Shown: in pieces, positions 15,421 to 23,997 of the stretch
Numbering within the stretch: position 1 is the first letter of the stretch
How the letters are laid out: each line of letters starts with the position of its first letter
NCBI GenBank assembly: GCA_964501505.1
Contig: CAZCSY010000006.1
Coordinates: 1-37,600 of the forward strand
Direction: 5' to 3'
DNA length: 37,600 bases
Source of the DNA: CAZCSY01 sp964501505
GTDB taxonomy: Bacteria; Omnitrophota; Gorgyraeia; Velamenicoccales; Velamenicoccaceae
Notes under the pieces: generated by a model
The model's input: the letters and a program-made list of their open reading frames with translations, nothing else
What the model was told of the DNA's origin: nothing
Database searches by the model: none
Program-made: the position numbers and the translations under genes

Positions 15421-16314
15421 CCCCGTCAAGAGGTGGGCGCGTTGATTCTGTTGGTGGTTGGTTTCATGTTGGGGTTGGTCTTCGTGCAGGCGTCTAAGAC
15501 AGGCTCCGTGAAGCCCGCTATCGTCCTGGCCGTTGTGGGGCTTGCCATCGGTTTGCTCCTGGCTTCCATTCGCGTGGTGCCGGCCGGGTACGTGGGGGTT
15601 GTCGATTTCTTCGGCCGCGTCGCGCCCAGACCGTTGAACAGCGGCATCAACCTTGTTAACCCGCTGGCCCGCGTGCTGATGATGAGCGTACGGACGGTCG
15701 AGGACAAAGAGGTGATGAACGTTCCCTCCAAGGAGGGTCTGACGATCAGCCTTGACATCTCTGTCCTGGTGAAGCTTGACCCGGAAAAGGCCGTCGAGAT
15801 CTATAAGACCGTCGGCCCCGATTATGAGAATGTCGTCCTTATCCCGCAGTTCCGCGCCGCGGCGCGCGGGGTGACGGTGGCCAACGAGGCAAAGGCCCTT
15901 TATACGTCGGCCCGCGAAGCCCTCGCCCAGGAGATCCATAAGGCGCTGACAGAGATGGTCGGAGAACGAGGTATCATCGTTGAGCGCGTGCTCCTGAGGG
16001 CGATCACGCTTCCCCCGACGGTGAGCGGGGCCATCGAACAGAAGCTCAAGGCCGAGCAGGAGGCCGAGCGCATGAAGTTTATCGTGCAGCGCGAAAAGCT
16101 CGAGGCGGATCGCAAGCGCGTCGAGGCCGAAGGTATCCGCGACGCCCAGACGATCATCGACGAGAGCTTGACCCAGCGCTACCTGCAGTACCTTTGGACG
16201 ACCACGCTCAACCAGAACCCGAACGTTATCTACGTGGCGACCGAGGCGAACCTGCCGATGTTCCGGACGGTGGAGGAGCCTCTGAGGAGGAGTCCCTCGC
16301 CGCGCACCGAGTAA
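15412..16314 (+). CDS. SPFH/prohibitin-family membrane protein
   Basis: A 300-residue protein with two hydrophobic N-terminal stretches (about 8-26 and 36-52), an SPFH (band 7) domain beginning at VVPAGYVGVVDFFGRV and running to about residue 225, and a charged coiled coil (KLKAEQEAERMKF and beyond). Prohibitin-like proteins form ring-shaped scaffolds in the inner membrane and often modulate AAA proteases. The TTG start at 15412 is supported by AAGGAG 5 bases upstream. That start region is duplicated (15301-15336). The C-terminal ESLTQRYLQYLW segment is typical of bacterial prohibitins. Confidence 0.9.
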   Translation: MSAPRQEVGALILLVVGFMLGLVFVQASKTGSVKPAIVLAVVGLAIGLLLASIRVVPAGYVGVVDFFGRVAPRPLNSGINLVNPLARVLMMSVRTVEDKEVMNVPSKEGLTISLDISVLVKLDPEKAVEIYKTVGPDYENVVLIPQFRAAARGVTVANEAKALYTSAREALAQEIHKALTEMVGERGIIVERVLLRAITLPPTVSGAIEQKLKAEQEAERMKFIVQREKLEADRKRVEAEGIRDAQTIIDESLTQRYLQYLWTTTLNQNPNVIYVATEANLPMFRTVEEPLRRSPSPRTE

Positions 16315-16326
16315 AAAGTGAGGCTT

Positions 16327-16362
16327 CACAGACCCGGTAAGACTTCAAAGATGTGGTCTGTG
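16327..16362 (+). promoter_or_regulatory. Stem-loop after the SPFH gene
   Basis: CACAGACC (16327-16334) pairs perfectly with GGTCTGTG (16355-16362) around a 20-base loop. No T-tract follows. It may protect the 3' end of the SPFH message. Confidence 0.4.
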
Positions 16363-16405
16363 CGTCCCAAATGGAACCGTGACATCGGCACGCAATGACT
16401 TGGTT

Positions 16406-16454
16406 TCGGAGTCTCAGCTGGTCTCGGAATCTCATCTCGGAGTTTCAGTTGGGG
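16406..16454 (+). repeat. Three imperfect tandem units before the permease
   Basis: Units start with TCGGAGTCTCAGCTGGTC (16406-16423), TCGGAATCTCATC (16424-16436) and TCGGAGTTTCAGTTGGGG (16437-16454). The last unit merges into the ribosome-binding region of the permease gene at 16463. The function is unknown; they may be operator-like repeats or slippage products. Confidence 0.55.
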
Positions 16455-16462
16455 GATAGGCG

Positions 16463-18592
16463 ATGAACAAGCGGTTCTCGACGTTCGAAGGGGTGTTCAC
16501 ACCGACCTTTTTGAGCATTCTGGGCGTCATCATGTATCTGCGCCTTGGGTGGGTCGTCGGCCAGGTGGGTCTCGTGCCGGCCCTGGGCATCGTCTTCATC
16601 GCGAACGCGGTGACGTTGTTCACGGGCCTCTCGATTTCGAGCATCACGACGAACGTGCGCGTCGGCGCCGGCGGGGCCTATGCCCTTATCGCCAAATCTC
16701 TGGGTCTGGAGGTGGGCGGGGCGATCGGCATCCCGTTGTATCTCTCGCAGGCGATCTCCGTGGCTTTTTATATCGCCGGCTTCGCGGAGTGCTGGGCGTG
16801 GGTCTTCCCGCAGCACGACTTTAAGATCGTCTGCATCGTTCTGTGGAGCGCCCTCCTTCTCGTCTCCTATCTGAGCGCCCGCCTGGCGTTCCGGCTCCAG
16901 TATGCCGTCATGGGCGTCATCGTCGCTTCACTCTTTTCAGTCTTTCTGAGCGATAAGGTGGTGGCGCACACCTCCGGGGTCTGGACCGGGGTCGGCGAGA
17001 TCCCGTTCTGGAGGGTCTTCGCGATTTTTTTCCCGGCGGTGACCGGGATCCTCGCCGGGGTGAGCATGTCGGGAGAGCTCAGGGAGCCGGAGAGGAGCAT
17101 CCCGCGAGGGACGCTTTCGGCTATCGGGATCACATTCGTCATCTACGTGGCGCTGGGCGTGTGGTTTGCTCATGCCTCCGACCCCCAAGACCTCGTCGCC
17201 AATACCACCTTTATCATCGACCACAGCCGCTGGCGCGGTATCGTCGTCGCGGGCGTCATGGGCGCCACCCTCTCCTCGGCCCTGAGCATGTTCGTCGCGG
17301 CGCCGCGCACGCTCTTCGCGTTTAGCCGCCACCGCGTCCTGCCCATCGGCCGCACCTTTGACCGCGTCAACAAGCACGGTGAGCCGACGCCGGCCGTCCT
17401 GTTGACCGCCTTCATCGCGCTCATCACGATCTCGATGGGTACCCTCAACGCCATCGCGGTCATCCTCACGATGTTCTTTTTGATTACCTACGGAGCGCTC
17501 AACACCTCGGTCTTCATCGAAAAGACGATCGGCATCGCGAGCTTCCGTCCGACCTTCCGGGTGCACCCTGTCATCTCGTTGCTGGGCGCCGTCGGATGCT
17601 TCTACGCGATGTTCCTCATCAACCCGCTCTTTGGCGTCATCGCGATCGGCACCACGGTAGGCGTGTATCTTTTGCTCTTCAACAACCAGACGCGGCGTTA
17701 CTGGCCGGACGTGCGCAAGGGCCTGTTTATCTTTTTTGCCGAGCAGGCGCTCAAGATCGCCCAGCAATTGCCCTACCACCCCAAGATCTGGAAACCGAAC
17801 CTCCTGATTCCCGTCGAGAAGCCGCGGGAGTGGGTCGGGATCATCGATTTCCTCAGGGCGGTCGCCTTTCCCAGCGGCCGTATCCAGCTTTTTAAGATCT
17901 GCGGACACCACGTGCAGGCCGAAGAGGTGGCCGAGCACAAGAAGAGCATCGAGGAGATGAGCCTTATCGCGCAGCCGCTTCAGGAGGCAGGGATCCTGGC
18001 CTCCTCCATGTGCGCCGCGGGCGACAACTTCATGCAGGCGGCGTCGATCATCATGGAATCGCAAAAAGGCGCCGTCTTTCCGCCGAACGTCCTTTTCGTG
18101 AAGCTGGGGGCCTCGTCTGAAAAGGACAAGATGATCCAGGAGCTCCTGCGCAAGGCCTCGGTCCTGGACCTGGGCATCATGGTCTTCGTCTGGCACGCCA
18201 AGGTGGGTCTCGGGCAGAAAGAGACGATCAATCTGTGGATCCGCCAGGGCAGCCCGAACCTGGACCTGGCGATCCTGGTCGCGCTGCAGCTCGAGAAGAA
18301 CTGGGACGGCAAGCTGCGGCTGTTGCAGGCGGTGACGAGCGAGAAAGAGAAGGTCGACGCGCAGGCGTATCTGATGAAACTGCGCCGGGTGATGCGCCTG
18401 CCCGGCGATATCGAGCCGTGCGTCCTGGTGGGCCGTTTCGAGGATGTTCTGGCGCAGGCGCCGCCGGCGGATATCAATATTTTCGGCATGGCCGAGGCGA
18501 GCGACATGGCCTGGATGAAGGGGATTTCGCAGAAGGTCAGCACGTGCGTGCTGTTTTTGAGGGATTCTAAACAGGAGAGCGCGGCCGTTTAA
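16463..18592 (+). CDS. Cation-chloride-cotransporter-like APC permease
   Basis: A 709-residue membrane protein. Residues 1-450 form about 12 helices of the APC fold. The first helix region, VFTPTFLSILGVIMYLRLGW, closely matches the signature of the SLC12 cation-chloride cotransporters (NKCC/KCC), and VRVGAGGAYALI continues the core. The last 250 residues are soluble and resemble the regulatory C-terminal region of that family. Proposed role: electroneutral movement of K+, Na+ and Cl-, or of amino acids, across the inner membrane; the substrate cannot be fixed by eye. GGGGGA precedes the ATG. A GYD-domain gene follows 31 bases downstream and may belong to the same unit. Confidence 0.87.
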   Translation: MNKRFSTFEGVFTPTFLSILGVIMYLRLGWVVGQVGLVPALGIVFIANAVTLFTGLSISSITTNVRVGAGGAYALIAKSLGLEVGGAIGIPLYLSQAISVAFYIAGFAECWAWVFPQHDFKIVCIVLWSALLLVSYLSARLAFRLQYAVMGVIVASLFSVFLSDKVVAHTSGVWTGVGEIPFWRVFAIFFPAVTGILAGVSMSGELREPERSIPRGTLSAIGITFVIYVALGVWFAHASDPQDLVANTTFIIDHSRWRGIVVAGVMGATLSSALSMFVAAPRTLFAFSRHRVLPIGRTFDRVNKHGEPTPAVLLTAFIALITISMGTLNAIAVILTMFFLITYGALNTSVFIEKTIGIASFRPTFRVHPVISLLGAVGCFYAMFLINPLFGVIAIGTTVGVYLLLFNNQTRRYWPDVRKGLFIFFAEQALKIAQQLPYHPKIWKPNLLIPVEKPREWVGIIDFLRAVAFPSGRIQLFKICGHHVQAEEVAEHKKSIEEMSLIAQPLQEAGILASSMCAAGDNFMQAASIIMESQKGAVFPPNVLFVKLGASSEKDKMIQELLRKASVLDLGIMVFVWHAKVGLGQKETINLWIRQGSPNLDLAILVALQLEKNWDGKLRLLQAVTSEKEKVDAQAYLMKLRRVMRLPGDIEPCVLVGRFEDVLAQAPPADINIFGMAEASDMAWMKGISQKVSTCVLFLRDSKQESAAV

Positions 18593-18623
18593 AGGGCGGC
18601 GCGCGAGACGAAGGGAGGGTGTC

Positions 18624-18902
18624 ATGGCGATGTACGTGATGCTGGGAAGGTATACAGCGGAGGCGCTCAAGGGTGCGTCGGCGGAACGGACCAAGAAGGC
18701 GCTTGGCGTCATCGAGGGTGCCGGCGGCAAGGTCCACTCAATGCACGCGCTGCTGGGTCCCTACGACCTGGTCTTTATCGTGGATTTTCCGAACGGCGCT
18801 CAGGCGATCAAGGTCTCCGCGCAGCTCATGAAGATGACGGGCGTGGGTTTCACGACGTCACCGGCCGTGTCCGTCGAGGAATTCGATAAGCTCGTCGTTT
18901 GA
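18624..18902 (+). CDS. GYD-domain protein
   Basis: A 92-residue cytoplasmic protein that fits the GYD family: YVMLGRYT at the start, a central GGKVHSMHALLGPYDLVFIVDFP with the GxYD-type motif, and a C-terminal VEEF. The family has a ferredoxin-like fold similar to small ligand-binding RAM/AsnC-type domains; its biochemical role is not established. GGGAGGG lies just upstream of the ATG. Its position directly behind the permease suggests a ligand-sensing or accessory role for transport, which is inference. Confidence 0.85.
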   Translation: MAMYVMLGRYTAEALKGASAERTKKALGVIEGAGGKVHSMHALLGPYDLVFIVDFPNGAQAIKVSAQLMKMTGVGFTTSPAVSVEEFDKLVV

Positions 18903-18952
18903 GGCGCGGGGACGTCGGGGTTGAGTGTTCGAGGCGAGGCCTCAAATAGAAT

Positions 18953-20293
18953 GTGATGAGGAGACAGCGGTTTTTTTTGGTTTTGTTCATGGCGGGGTGT
19001 CTTGTCGTCGGCGGGCACCTTGAGGCCGAGGTCCTGGTCTCCCGGCAAGACGACGCCGCCCCGCCCGTAGAATCTGAGACCGTCCCGGAGGAGGCCCAGG
19101 CGTCTGCACCAGAAGGGTCTGTCGAGGTCGCGCAGACCCTCGAGATCGAGGCGATCTCTTTAAAGGGCGACGTCGAGGCGAAGGCGGCGGGCCAGGAGGT
19201 CTTCCAGTCCGTTCAGGAAGGCGCTCTCCTTGAGACCGGCGCGACCATCAGGACGGGCGGTGCTTCTTACGTCGAGCTGGGTTTTGACGAAGAGGACCAG
19301 AACATCGTGCGCGCTGAAGAGAAGACGACGGCGGTCCTGCTTTTGAAGGAAGACGAAAAGATCGAACTCCTGGAGGGGGAGGTCTTTTCGATCATTCGGA
19401 ACCTGCCGCCCGGCACGGCGTTCGAGATCCGCACGCCGACGGCCGTGGCCGGCGCCCGCGGCACGCAGTGGGTTACCCGTTATCGCGAGGAGACGACGGA
19501 CGTCGAGGCGATCGACGACGTGCCTTATGTCAAGAGCTTCGACGCACAGGCAGGGGTGATGGGTGAGGCGGTGACCATCGCGCCCGGTTTCCGAAGATCG
19601 GTCAGGCGTCTTCAGCCGCCGGCGGCGGCCCAGAGTATCCCTGAAGCGCAGCTCAAGCGCTGGAACCGGACCGAGCAGGGTCTGACAGAGCGTCTCCGGG
19701 ATGTGCGTCAGAGACGCGGGATGCCAAGGCGCGATCCGCACAAGATGCGCCGGTTTATGGCTAAGGCCAGGCAAGCCGACCCTGATGTTCAAAGATTGAA
19801 AGACCACGCCGAGAAACACAGGGAGGACGTTGGACGCAGTGACATCGAGGAGGGTGCCGGCCGCAGGGAGATCGGGGAGGGCGCCGGACGCAGTGACATC
19901 GAGGAGGGCGCGTCCCGCCAAGACCGCCGCCCCCTCGAGGACCCCATCGAGAAGGGGGAGTCTTGGCCTGAGAGGATGCGTGGTCACCTGGATAAGGCGG
20001 TTCAGAGTGACCGCCTCCCGGACAACAAAGAGAAGCCCCAGCTCAAGCCAGGCGATGGGGAGATAAATAAGGAGCCGCGCAACGAGCGGGATCGGCAAGA
20101 AGGGCAGGCCGGTAGCCTCAGGAAAGAGGCAGACGAGAGCGACAAAGGGCGCGTGCCTCGTCTCGAGCAGCTTCGGAAGGGACGCCTCAAACGTCCGGAG
20201 GTAGATGCCGTTGCAAAAACACCTTCCCGTCAGGATGTTGTGCGCAAGCAGCCTCAAGGTGCGGCGTCGCCCGTCAGCCGTGTCCAGCGTTGA
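18953..20293 (+). CDS. Secreted FecR-domain protein with nonapeptide repeats
   Basis: A 446-residue exported protein. A signal peptide covers about residues 1-25, a FecR domain about 75-180 (GALLETGATIRTG and TPTAVAGARGTQW are the family hallmarks), and the C-terminal half is a low-complexity, highly charged tail. Within the tail, three nonapeptide units of the type GRSDIEEGA are encoded by 19832-19912. Stand-alone FecR proteins outside iron regulation usually act as periplasmic or surface scaffolds. No sigma factor or anti-sigma partner is near, so a FecI/FecR signalling role is unlikely. The tail suggests binding to surface polymers or nucleic acid, which is speculative. Confidence 0.85.
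   Translation: MMRRQRFFLVLFMAGCLVVGGHLEAEVLVSRQDDAAPPVESETVPEEAQASAPEGSVEVAQTLEIEAISLKGDVEAKAAGQEVFQSVQEGALLETGATIRTGGASYVELGFDEEDQNIVRAEEKTTAVLLLKEDEKIELLEGEVFSIIRNLPPGTAFEIRTPTAVAGARGTQWVTRYREETTDVEAIDDVPYVKSFDAQAGVMGEAVTIAPGFRRSVRRLQPPAAAQSIPEAQLKRWNRTEQGLTERLRDVRQRRGMPRRDPHKMRRFMAKARQADPDVQRLKDHAEKHREDVGRSDIEEGAGRREIGEGAGRSDIEEGASRQDRRPLEDPIEKGESWPERMRGHLDKAVQSDRLPDNKEKPQLKPGDGEINKEPRNERDRQEGQAGSLRKEADESDKGRVPRLEQLRKGRLKRPEVDAVAKTPSRQDVVRKQPQGAASPVSRVQR
19832..19912 (+). repeat. Three 27-bp in-frame tandem repeats in the FecR gene
   Basis: Units at 19832-19858, 19859-19885 and 19886-19912 encode GRSDIEEGA, GRREIGEGA and GRSDIEEGA. Units 1 and 3 are nearly identical in DNA, which points to recent duplication; the repeat number could vary between strains. 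Confidence 0.9.
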
Positions 20294-20334
20294 TGATGTC
20301 CGATTTTCTGACGGTGACTTATTTTTTAGCGCGC

Positions 20335-20377
20335 CCCGCCAGGAAGCGTGGCGGGACGGGTGCCGCTTGCGCGGCAC
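20335..20377 (+). promoter_or_regulatory. Two tandem hairpins upstream of the GH57 gene
   Basis: CCCGCCA/TGGCGGG (20335-20341 with 20349-20355) and GTGCCGC/GCGGCAC (20360-20366 with 20371-20377, loop TTGC) are perfect 7-bp stems five bases apart. No T-tract follows. They lie 40 bases before the ATG at 20417, so an effect on message stability or translation is possible. Confidence 0.55.
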
Positions 20378-20416
20378 AAGCAAAACTCGGGTGTCGAGGA
20401 TAGAGGAGAGCACGGC

Positions 20417-22846
20417 ATGAACCGATTCGTCTGCATCCACGCGCATTTTTATCAGCCGCCCCGGGAGAACCCGTGGCTGGAAGAGGTCGAGCGCCAGGAC
20501 ACCGCCTATCCGTACCACGACTGGAACGAACGCATCACGGCGGAGTGTTACGAGCCCAATACGGCGTCGCGCATCCTCGATAACGAGCGTCGGATCATCG
20601 ATATCGTCAGTAATTACGAGCGCGTCAGCTTCAACTTCGGGCCGACGCTGTTGTCGTGGATGGAGCGTCGTCACCCCTCGACGTATCGGACGATCCTTGA
20701 GGCCGACAAGAAGAGCCGCGAGCGCCATGCCGGTCATGGCAATGCCCTGGCGCAGGTCTACAATCACATCATCATGCCGCTGGCGAACAGCCGCGACAAA
20801 CGCACGCAGGTCCATTGGGGCATCGAGGATTTTCGTCGCCGGTTCGGCCGTGAGCCGGAGGGGATGTGGCTGGCCGAGACCGCGGTGGACGTCGAAACCC
20901 TGGAGTTGCTCGCCGAGTCGGGCATTGCCTTTACGATTCTCGCGCCGGGTCAGGCCGCGAAGGTGCGCAAGACCGGCGACAAAAAGTGGCAGGACGTATC
21001 AGGGGCCAAGATCGACCCGAAGAAGCCCTATCTGTGCCGTTTGCCGTCGGGTAAGGAGATTACCCTCTTTTTCTATGACGGCCCGACGGCGCAGCAGGTC
21101 GCCTTTGCGGGCCTCCTGAACGACGGCGAGGTCTTTGCCAAGAAGCTCCTTTCGCTCTTCGGGCCGGACGACGGCACGCCGCAGATCGTCCACATCGCGA
21201 CGGACGGCGAGACGTACGGCCACCACCACCGCTTCGGCGACATGGCGTTGGCGTATTGCCTCTACCGCCTGGAGCAGGATGAGACGGTCGAACTCGTCAA
21301 CTACGGCCGGTTCCTGGAGCTTTATCCGCCGAGCCACGAGGTTCAGATCATCGAGGACTCCTCGTGGAGCTGTTTTCACGGCGTGGAGCGCTGGCGGGCG
21401 GGTTGCGGCTGCAATTCGGGCAGACATCCGGGCTGGAACCAGGAGTGGCGCGCGCCCCTGCGCGGGGCCATGGATTGGCTGCGGAACAGCCTGAGTGAGA
21501 TATTTGAAGAGCACGCCAAGGGTCTCTTGCGCGATCCCTGGGCCGCCCGGGACGCCTTTATCGGCCCCATCGCCGACCGTTCCCAGGAGAGCGTGGCGCG
21601 TTTTCTCAAGGAACAGGCCGCCAAAGAACTCTCGCCTCAGGAGCAGAGTAAGGTGATGACGCTCCTTGAGATGGAGCGCCACGCCCTGCTGATGTTCACG
21701 AGCTGCGGCTGGTTCTTCGACGATCTCTCGGGGATAGAAACGCTGCAGATCATGCAGTACGCGGCGCGCGCCATCCAGCTCGCCAGGCAGGCCAGCGGCG
21801 CGGCCCTGGAAGAGGCCTATGTCGGGATCCTGGAGCGTGCCTCGAGCAACATCAGGCCTTATGGCAACGGCGCAGATGTCTACCGGCGCTTTGTCCAGCC
21901 GGCGGTTCTGGACCTTCTGCGCGTCGGCGTCCATTACGCGGTTTCTTCGATCTTCACGGAGTACGATCCCAAGACACAGATCTACGTCTACCAGGCCGAA
22001 CAGCTGGCCTACGAGCGCTCGGAGTTGGGCAAGCAGAAGTTCGTCTCCGGATGCGTGCACCTGCGTTCGCTCATGACGCTGGAGGAGGACGAGATCACTT
22101 TTGCGGTGGTGCACATGGGCGACCACAACGTGGTGGGCGGGGCGCGCCGCTTCAAGACCGACGAGGACTTTCGAAAGATGCAACAGGATCTGAAGAAGAC
22201 CTTCCTGCGCGGCGAGATCTCCGAGGCGATCCGGCTCATCGACCGCAACTTCACCAGCCATAGTTTTTCCCTGTGGCACCTCTTCAAGGACGAACAGCGC
22301 CGCATCATCGATAAGATCTTCGCCGACACGCACGGCGAGATCGAATCGGCGTTCCGCCGGATCTACGAGCATCACTTCTCTCTCCTGCAGGTCATGGAGA
22401 ATATCCATCAGCCGCTGCCCGAGTATTTCAAGACGGTCGTGAGCTTTATCCTCAATACGGATCTGTTGCGCTATCTGGAGGAGCCGGACGCGAGCCTCGA
22501 GCGTTTCCAGGACCTGGCGCAGGAGGCCCGGCGCGGCGGCGCCCAGCTTGACACGGCCGCCTTGAACCTACGGGTCAGTCACCGGGTGGACGCCATGATG
22601 GAGCAGGTGGCCGTCGCTCCACAGAGCATCCAGCTTATCCAGAAGCTTCTGGGTTTCCTGCGCGTGGCCGACGATCTGAAGTTGTCTCTTGATTTTTGGA
22701 AGGCGCAGAATATCTACTTCGGTCTTTGCTGCCGTCACCGGGAGTTGACGGACCAGATGGCGGCGATCGACGGCCAGCAGCTTCCGGAGTGGCGTCGGGT
22801 CTTCAAGGAGCTGGGCGATGCGTTGAAGGTCAAGGGGATGTCATGA
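20417..22846 (+). CDS. GH57 glycoside hydrolase with DUF3536 region
   Basis: An 809-residue protein starting with HAHFYQPPRENPW, the classic GH57 N-terminus. The likely catalytic nucleophile is E154 in MWLAETAVD, and the acid/base is D263 in ATDGETYGHHH. The remainder (about 330-809) matches the DUF3536-type helical extension common in these enzymes. GH57 members hydrolyse or rearrange alpha-1,4 glucans (amylase, 4-alpha-glucanotransferase or branching). No signal peptide is present, so it acts in the cytoplasm, probably on glycogen-like storage. The ATG at 20417 is preceded by AGAGGAGAG. No other glycogen gene lies in the window. Confidence 0.88.
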   Translation: MNRFVCIHAHFYQPPRENPWLEEVERQDTAYPYHDWNERITAECYEPNTASRILDNERRIIDIVSNYERVSFNFGPTLLSWMERRHPSTYRTILEADKKSRERHAGHGNALAQVYNHIIMPLANSRDKRTQVHWGIEDFRRRFGREPEGMWLAETAVDVETLELLAESGIAFTILAPGQAAKVRKTGDKKWQDVSGAKIDPKKPYLCRLPSGKEITLFFYDGPTAQQVAFAGLLNDGEVFAKKLLSLFGPDDGTPQIVHIATDGETYGHHHRFGDMALAYCLYRLEQDETVELVNYGRFLELYPPSHEVQIIEDSSWSCFHGVERWRAGCGCNSGRHPGWNQEWRAPLRGAMDWLRNSLSEIFEEHAKGLLRDPWAARDAFIGPIADRSQESVARFLKEQAAKELSPQEQSKVMTLLEMERHALLMFTSCGWFFDDLSGIETLQIMQYAARAIQLARQASGAALEEAYVGILERASSNIRPYGNGADVYRRFVQPAVLDLLRVGVHYAVSSIFTEYDPKTQIYVYQAEQLAYERSELGKQKFVSGCVHLRSLMTLEEDEITFAVVHMGDHNVVGGARRFKTDEDFRKMQQDLKKTFLRGEISEAIRLIDRNFTSHSFSLWHLFKDEQRRIIDKIFADTHGEIESAFRRIYEHHFSLLQVMENIHQPLPEYFKTVVSFILNTDLLRYLEEPDASLERFQDLAQEARRGGAQLDTAALNLRVSHRVDAMMEQVAVAPQSIQLIQKLLGFLRVADDLKLSLDFWKAQNIYFGLCCRHRELTDQMAAIDGQQLPEWRRVFKELGDALKVKGMS

Positions 22847-22868
22847 GGGTCCTCCGGGCGACGTACGG

Positions 22869-22933
22869 CCTCCCGTTCCATGACCCATTTAAAAATAAGC
22901 AGCGGGAGGGTGTTTGCGGGCCGGGCGGCCCGC
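22869..22933 (+). promoter_or_regulatory. Two hairpins after the GH57 gene
   Basis: CCTCCCG/CGGGAGG (22869-22875 with 22903-22909) and GCGGGCC/GGCCCGC (22916-22922 with 22927-22933, loop GGGC) are perfect 7-bp stems. The second is strong but lacks a T-tract, so it may be a weak or factor-assisted terminator. Confidence 0.45.
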
Positions 22934-22984
22934 CTTGTGATGAAATAGTTTCCAGGGTAATCGGGAAAGCGGAGCGATGTCGGC

Positions 22985-23518
22985 ATGGTGCGGGGTTTCT
23001 TTTTTTCGTTTCTTGTTGTGATGACGTGTTTCTTGCAGGCCGTGGCGTCCGAGGCACAGGCCGCTGAGGGGAAAGCGCCGCTCATCGAGAAGATCGAGGA
23101 GCTCAAGGGTATTCCCGTGACCCTCGCCCAGCGCGAGGCGATCGCCGAGGCATCGCAGGAGATGATCCGTGCTTGCGCCCGGCGCCAGCGCGCGCTTGTA
23201 GCGGCGCTCAAGGAGCACAACAGTCTCCCCGCGCCGGCCGAGGAGGCCCTGATGCCGGTGGACGGCCTGCCCTTTGATTTTGATAAGGATGCGCTGGCGG
23301 TTATCGAGGCGCATGCGGCCGAGCCCTTGGGACAGTCGGAGCGGGACACCATCCGGTACCTTGATGAAGAGAAGGGCCGGGACCTCGGTCGGATCCGTGA
23401 GGAGTACGCCGTGACGCTCTCCGGGATCGTGGACCTGCCCGGATCCATGATCATGGAAGCGTTGGCGCCGGCCGTGGCGCAAGAAGAGGAGGCCGGGGAC
23501 GCTCGCCGGTATCCTTAA
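22985..23518 (+). CDS. Exported 177-residue protein, unknown
   Basis: A signal peptide is clear (hydrophobic residues 4-19, then a likely cleavage site near ASEAQAA). The mature part is mostly helical and charged, with EKIEELKGIPVTLAQREAI early on and DTIRYLDEEKGRDLGRIREE later. There is no cysteine pair or metal motif. I do not recognise a family; the helical layout recalls small periplasmic chaperone-like or coiled-coil proteins. It follows the GH57 gene by 138 nt that contain two hairpins, so it is probably separate from it. Confidence 0.7.
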   Translation: MVRGFFFSFLVVMTCFLQAVASEAQAAEGKAPLIEKIEELKGIPVTLAQREAIAEASQEMIRACARRQRALVAALKEHNSLPAPAEEALMPVDGLPFDFDKDALAVIEAHAAEPLGQSERDTIRYLDEEKGRDLGRIREEYAVTLSGIVDLPGSMIMEALAPAVAQEEEAGDARRYP

Positions 23519-23598
23519 AAGAGACGTGGCAAGGCGCGTCGTATCCTGTCATTTTAGGAACGGCGGCATCATTGTTAACCACCAAGAAGGAGGTTATT

Positions 23599-23772
23599 GT
23601 GATCGAGAGAGGAGAGTTCAAGGGCAAGCCCGTTTTGATCCTGAAGCGCAGCGAGGAGGATCGGTATCCGTTTTCCTTCGGCCTGACCAAGGCGCGTCTC
23701 ATCGTCGAAAACTTCGAGGAGATCAAGAAGTTCGTCGAGGAAAACAGCCAGGCGGAGGCCCAGGAAGGATAA
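23599..23772 (+). CDS. Conserved 57-residue small protein, unknown
   Basis: A GTG start at 23599 with a strong AAGAAGGAGG six bases upstream gives a 57-residue acidic protein. Its core KGKPVLILKRSEEDRYPFSF continues into GLTKARLIVENFEEIKKFVE. The fold looks like a short beta hairpin followed by helices. The same pattern is familiar to me from uncharacterised small proteins in bacterial genomes, but no function is known. An in-frame TTG at 23572 would add nine residues, but it has no ribosome-binding site. Confidence 0.78.
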   Translation: MIERGEFKGKPVLILKRSEEDRYPFSFGLTKARLIVENFEEIKKFVEENSQAEAQEG

Positions 23773-23860
23773 CCGGGGTCAGGAGAGCGGCGATCCCGTG
23801 AAGGCGTGTCGTTGCCTCGGAGCGGGACCGGTCGCTTGTCGCCGTTGACGGAAATTTTGA

Positions 23861-23889
23861 TTGACAGCGACGGATTTTTTGATTACATT
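23861..23889 (+). promoter_or_regulatory. Promoter of the cold-shock gene
   Basis: A perfect TTGACA (23861-23866), a 17-base spacer and TACATT (23884-23889). The leader to the GTG start at 23998 is about 100 nt and contains a terminator-like hairpin. Confidence 0.72.
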
Positions 23890-23929
23890 GAAGGTAATAT
23901 ATGTGTCACGCGTGCCGCCACAAAAAGTG

Positions 23930-23968
23930 AACCGTCGTCCCGAAATATCCGGGGGTGCGGTTTTTTTT
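23930..23968 (+). terminator. Terminator-like hairpin inside the cold-shock leader
   Basis: AACCG (23930-23934) pairs with CGGTT (23958-23962), and CCCG (23939-23942) pairs with CGGG (23950-23953) inside it, with an imperfect junction between. Eight T residues follow (23961-23968). It lies between the promoter and the start codon, so it could work as an attenuator or a temperature-sensitive fold. Confidence 0.6.
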
Positions 23969-23997
23969 GTGGCCTGGCGAAGGAAGGAGGCAAGGCA

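Noticed and set aside
16937..18730. Minus-strand frame of about 600 codons opposite the permease
   Set aside because: Long runs of Arg, Asp and Gly from the shadow of a GC-rich gene; no recognisable domain or ribosome-binding site.
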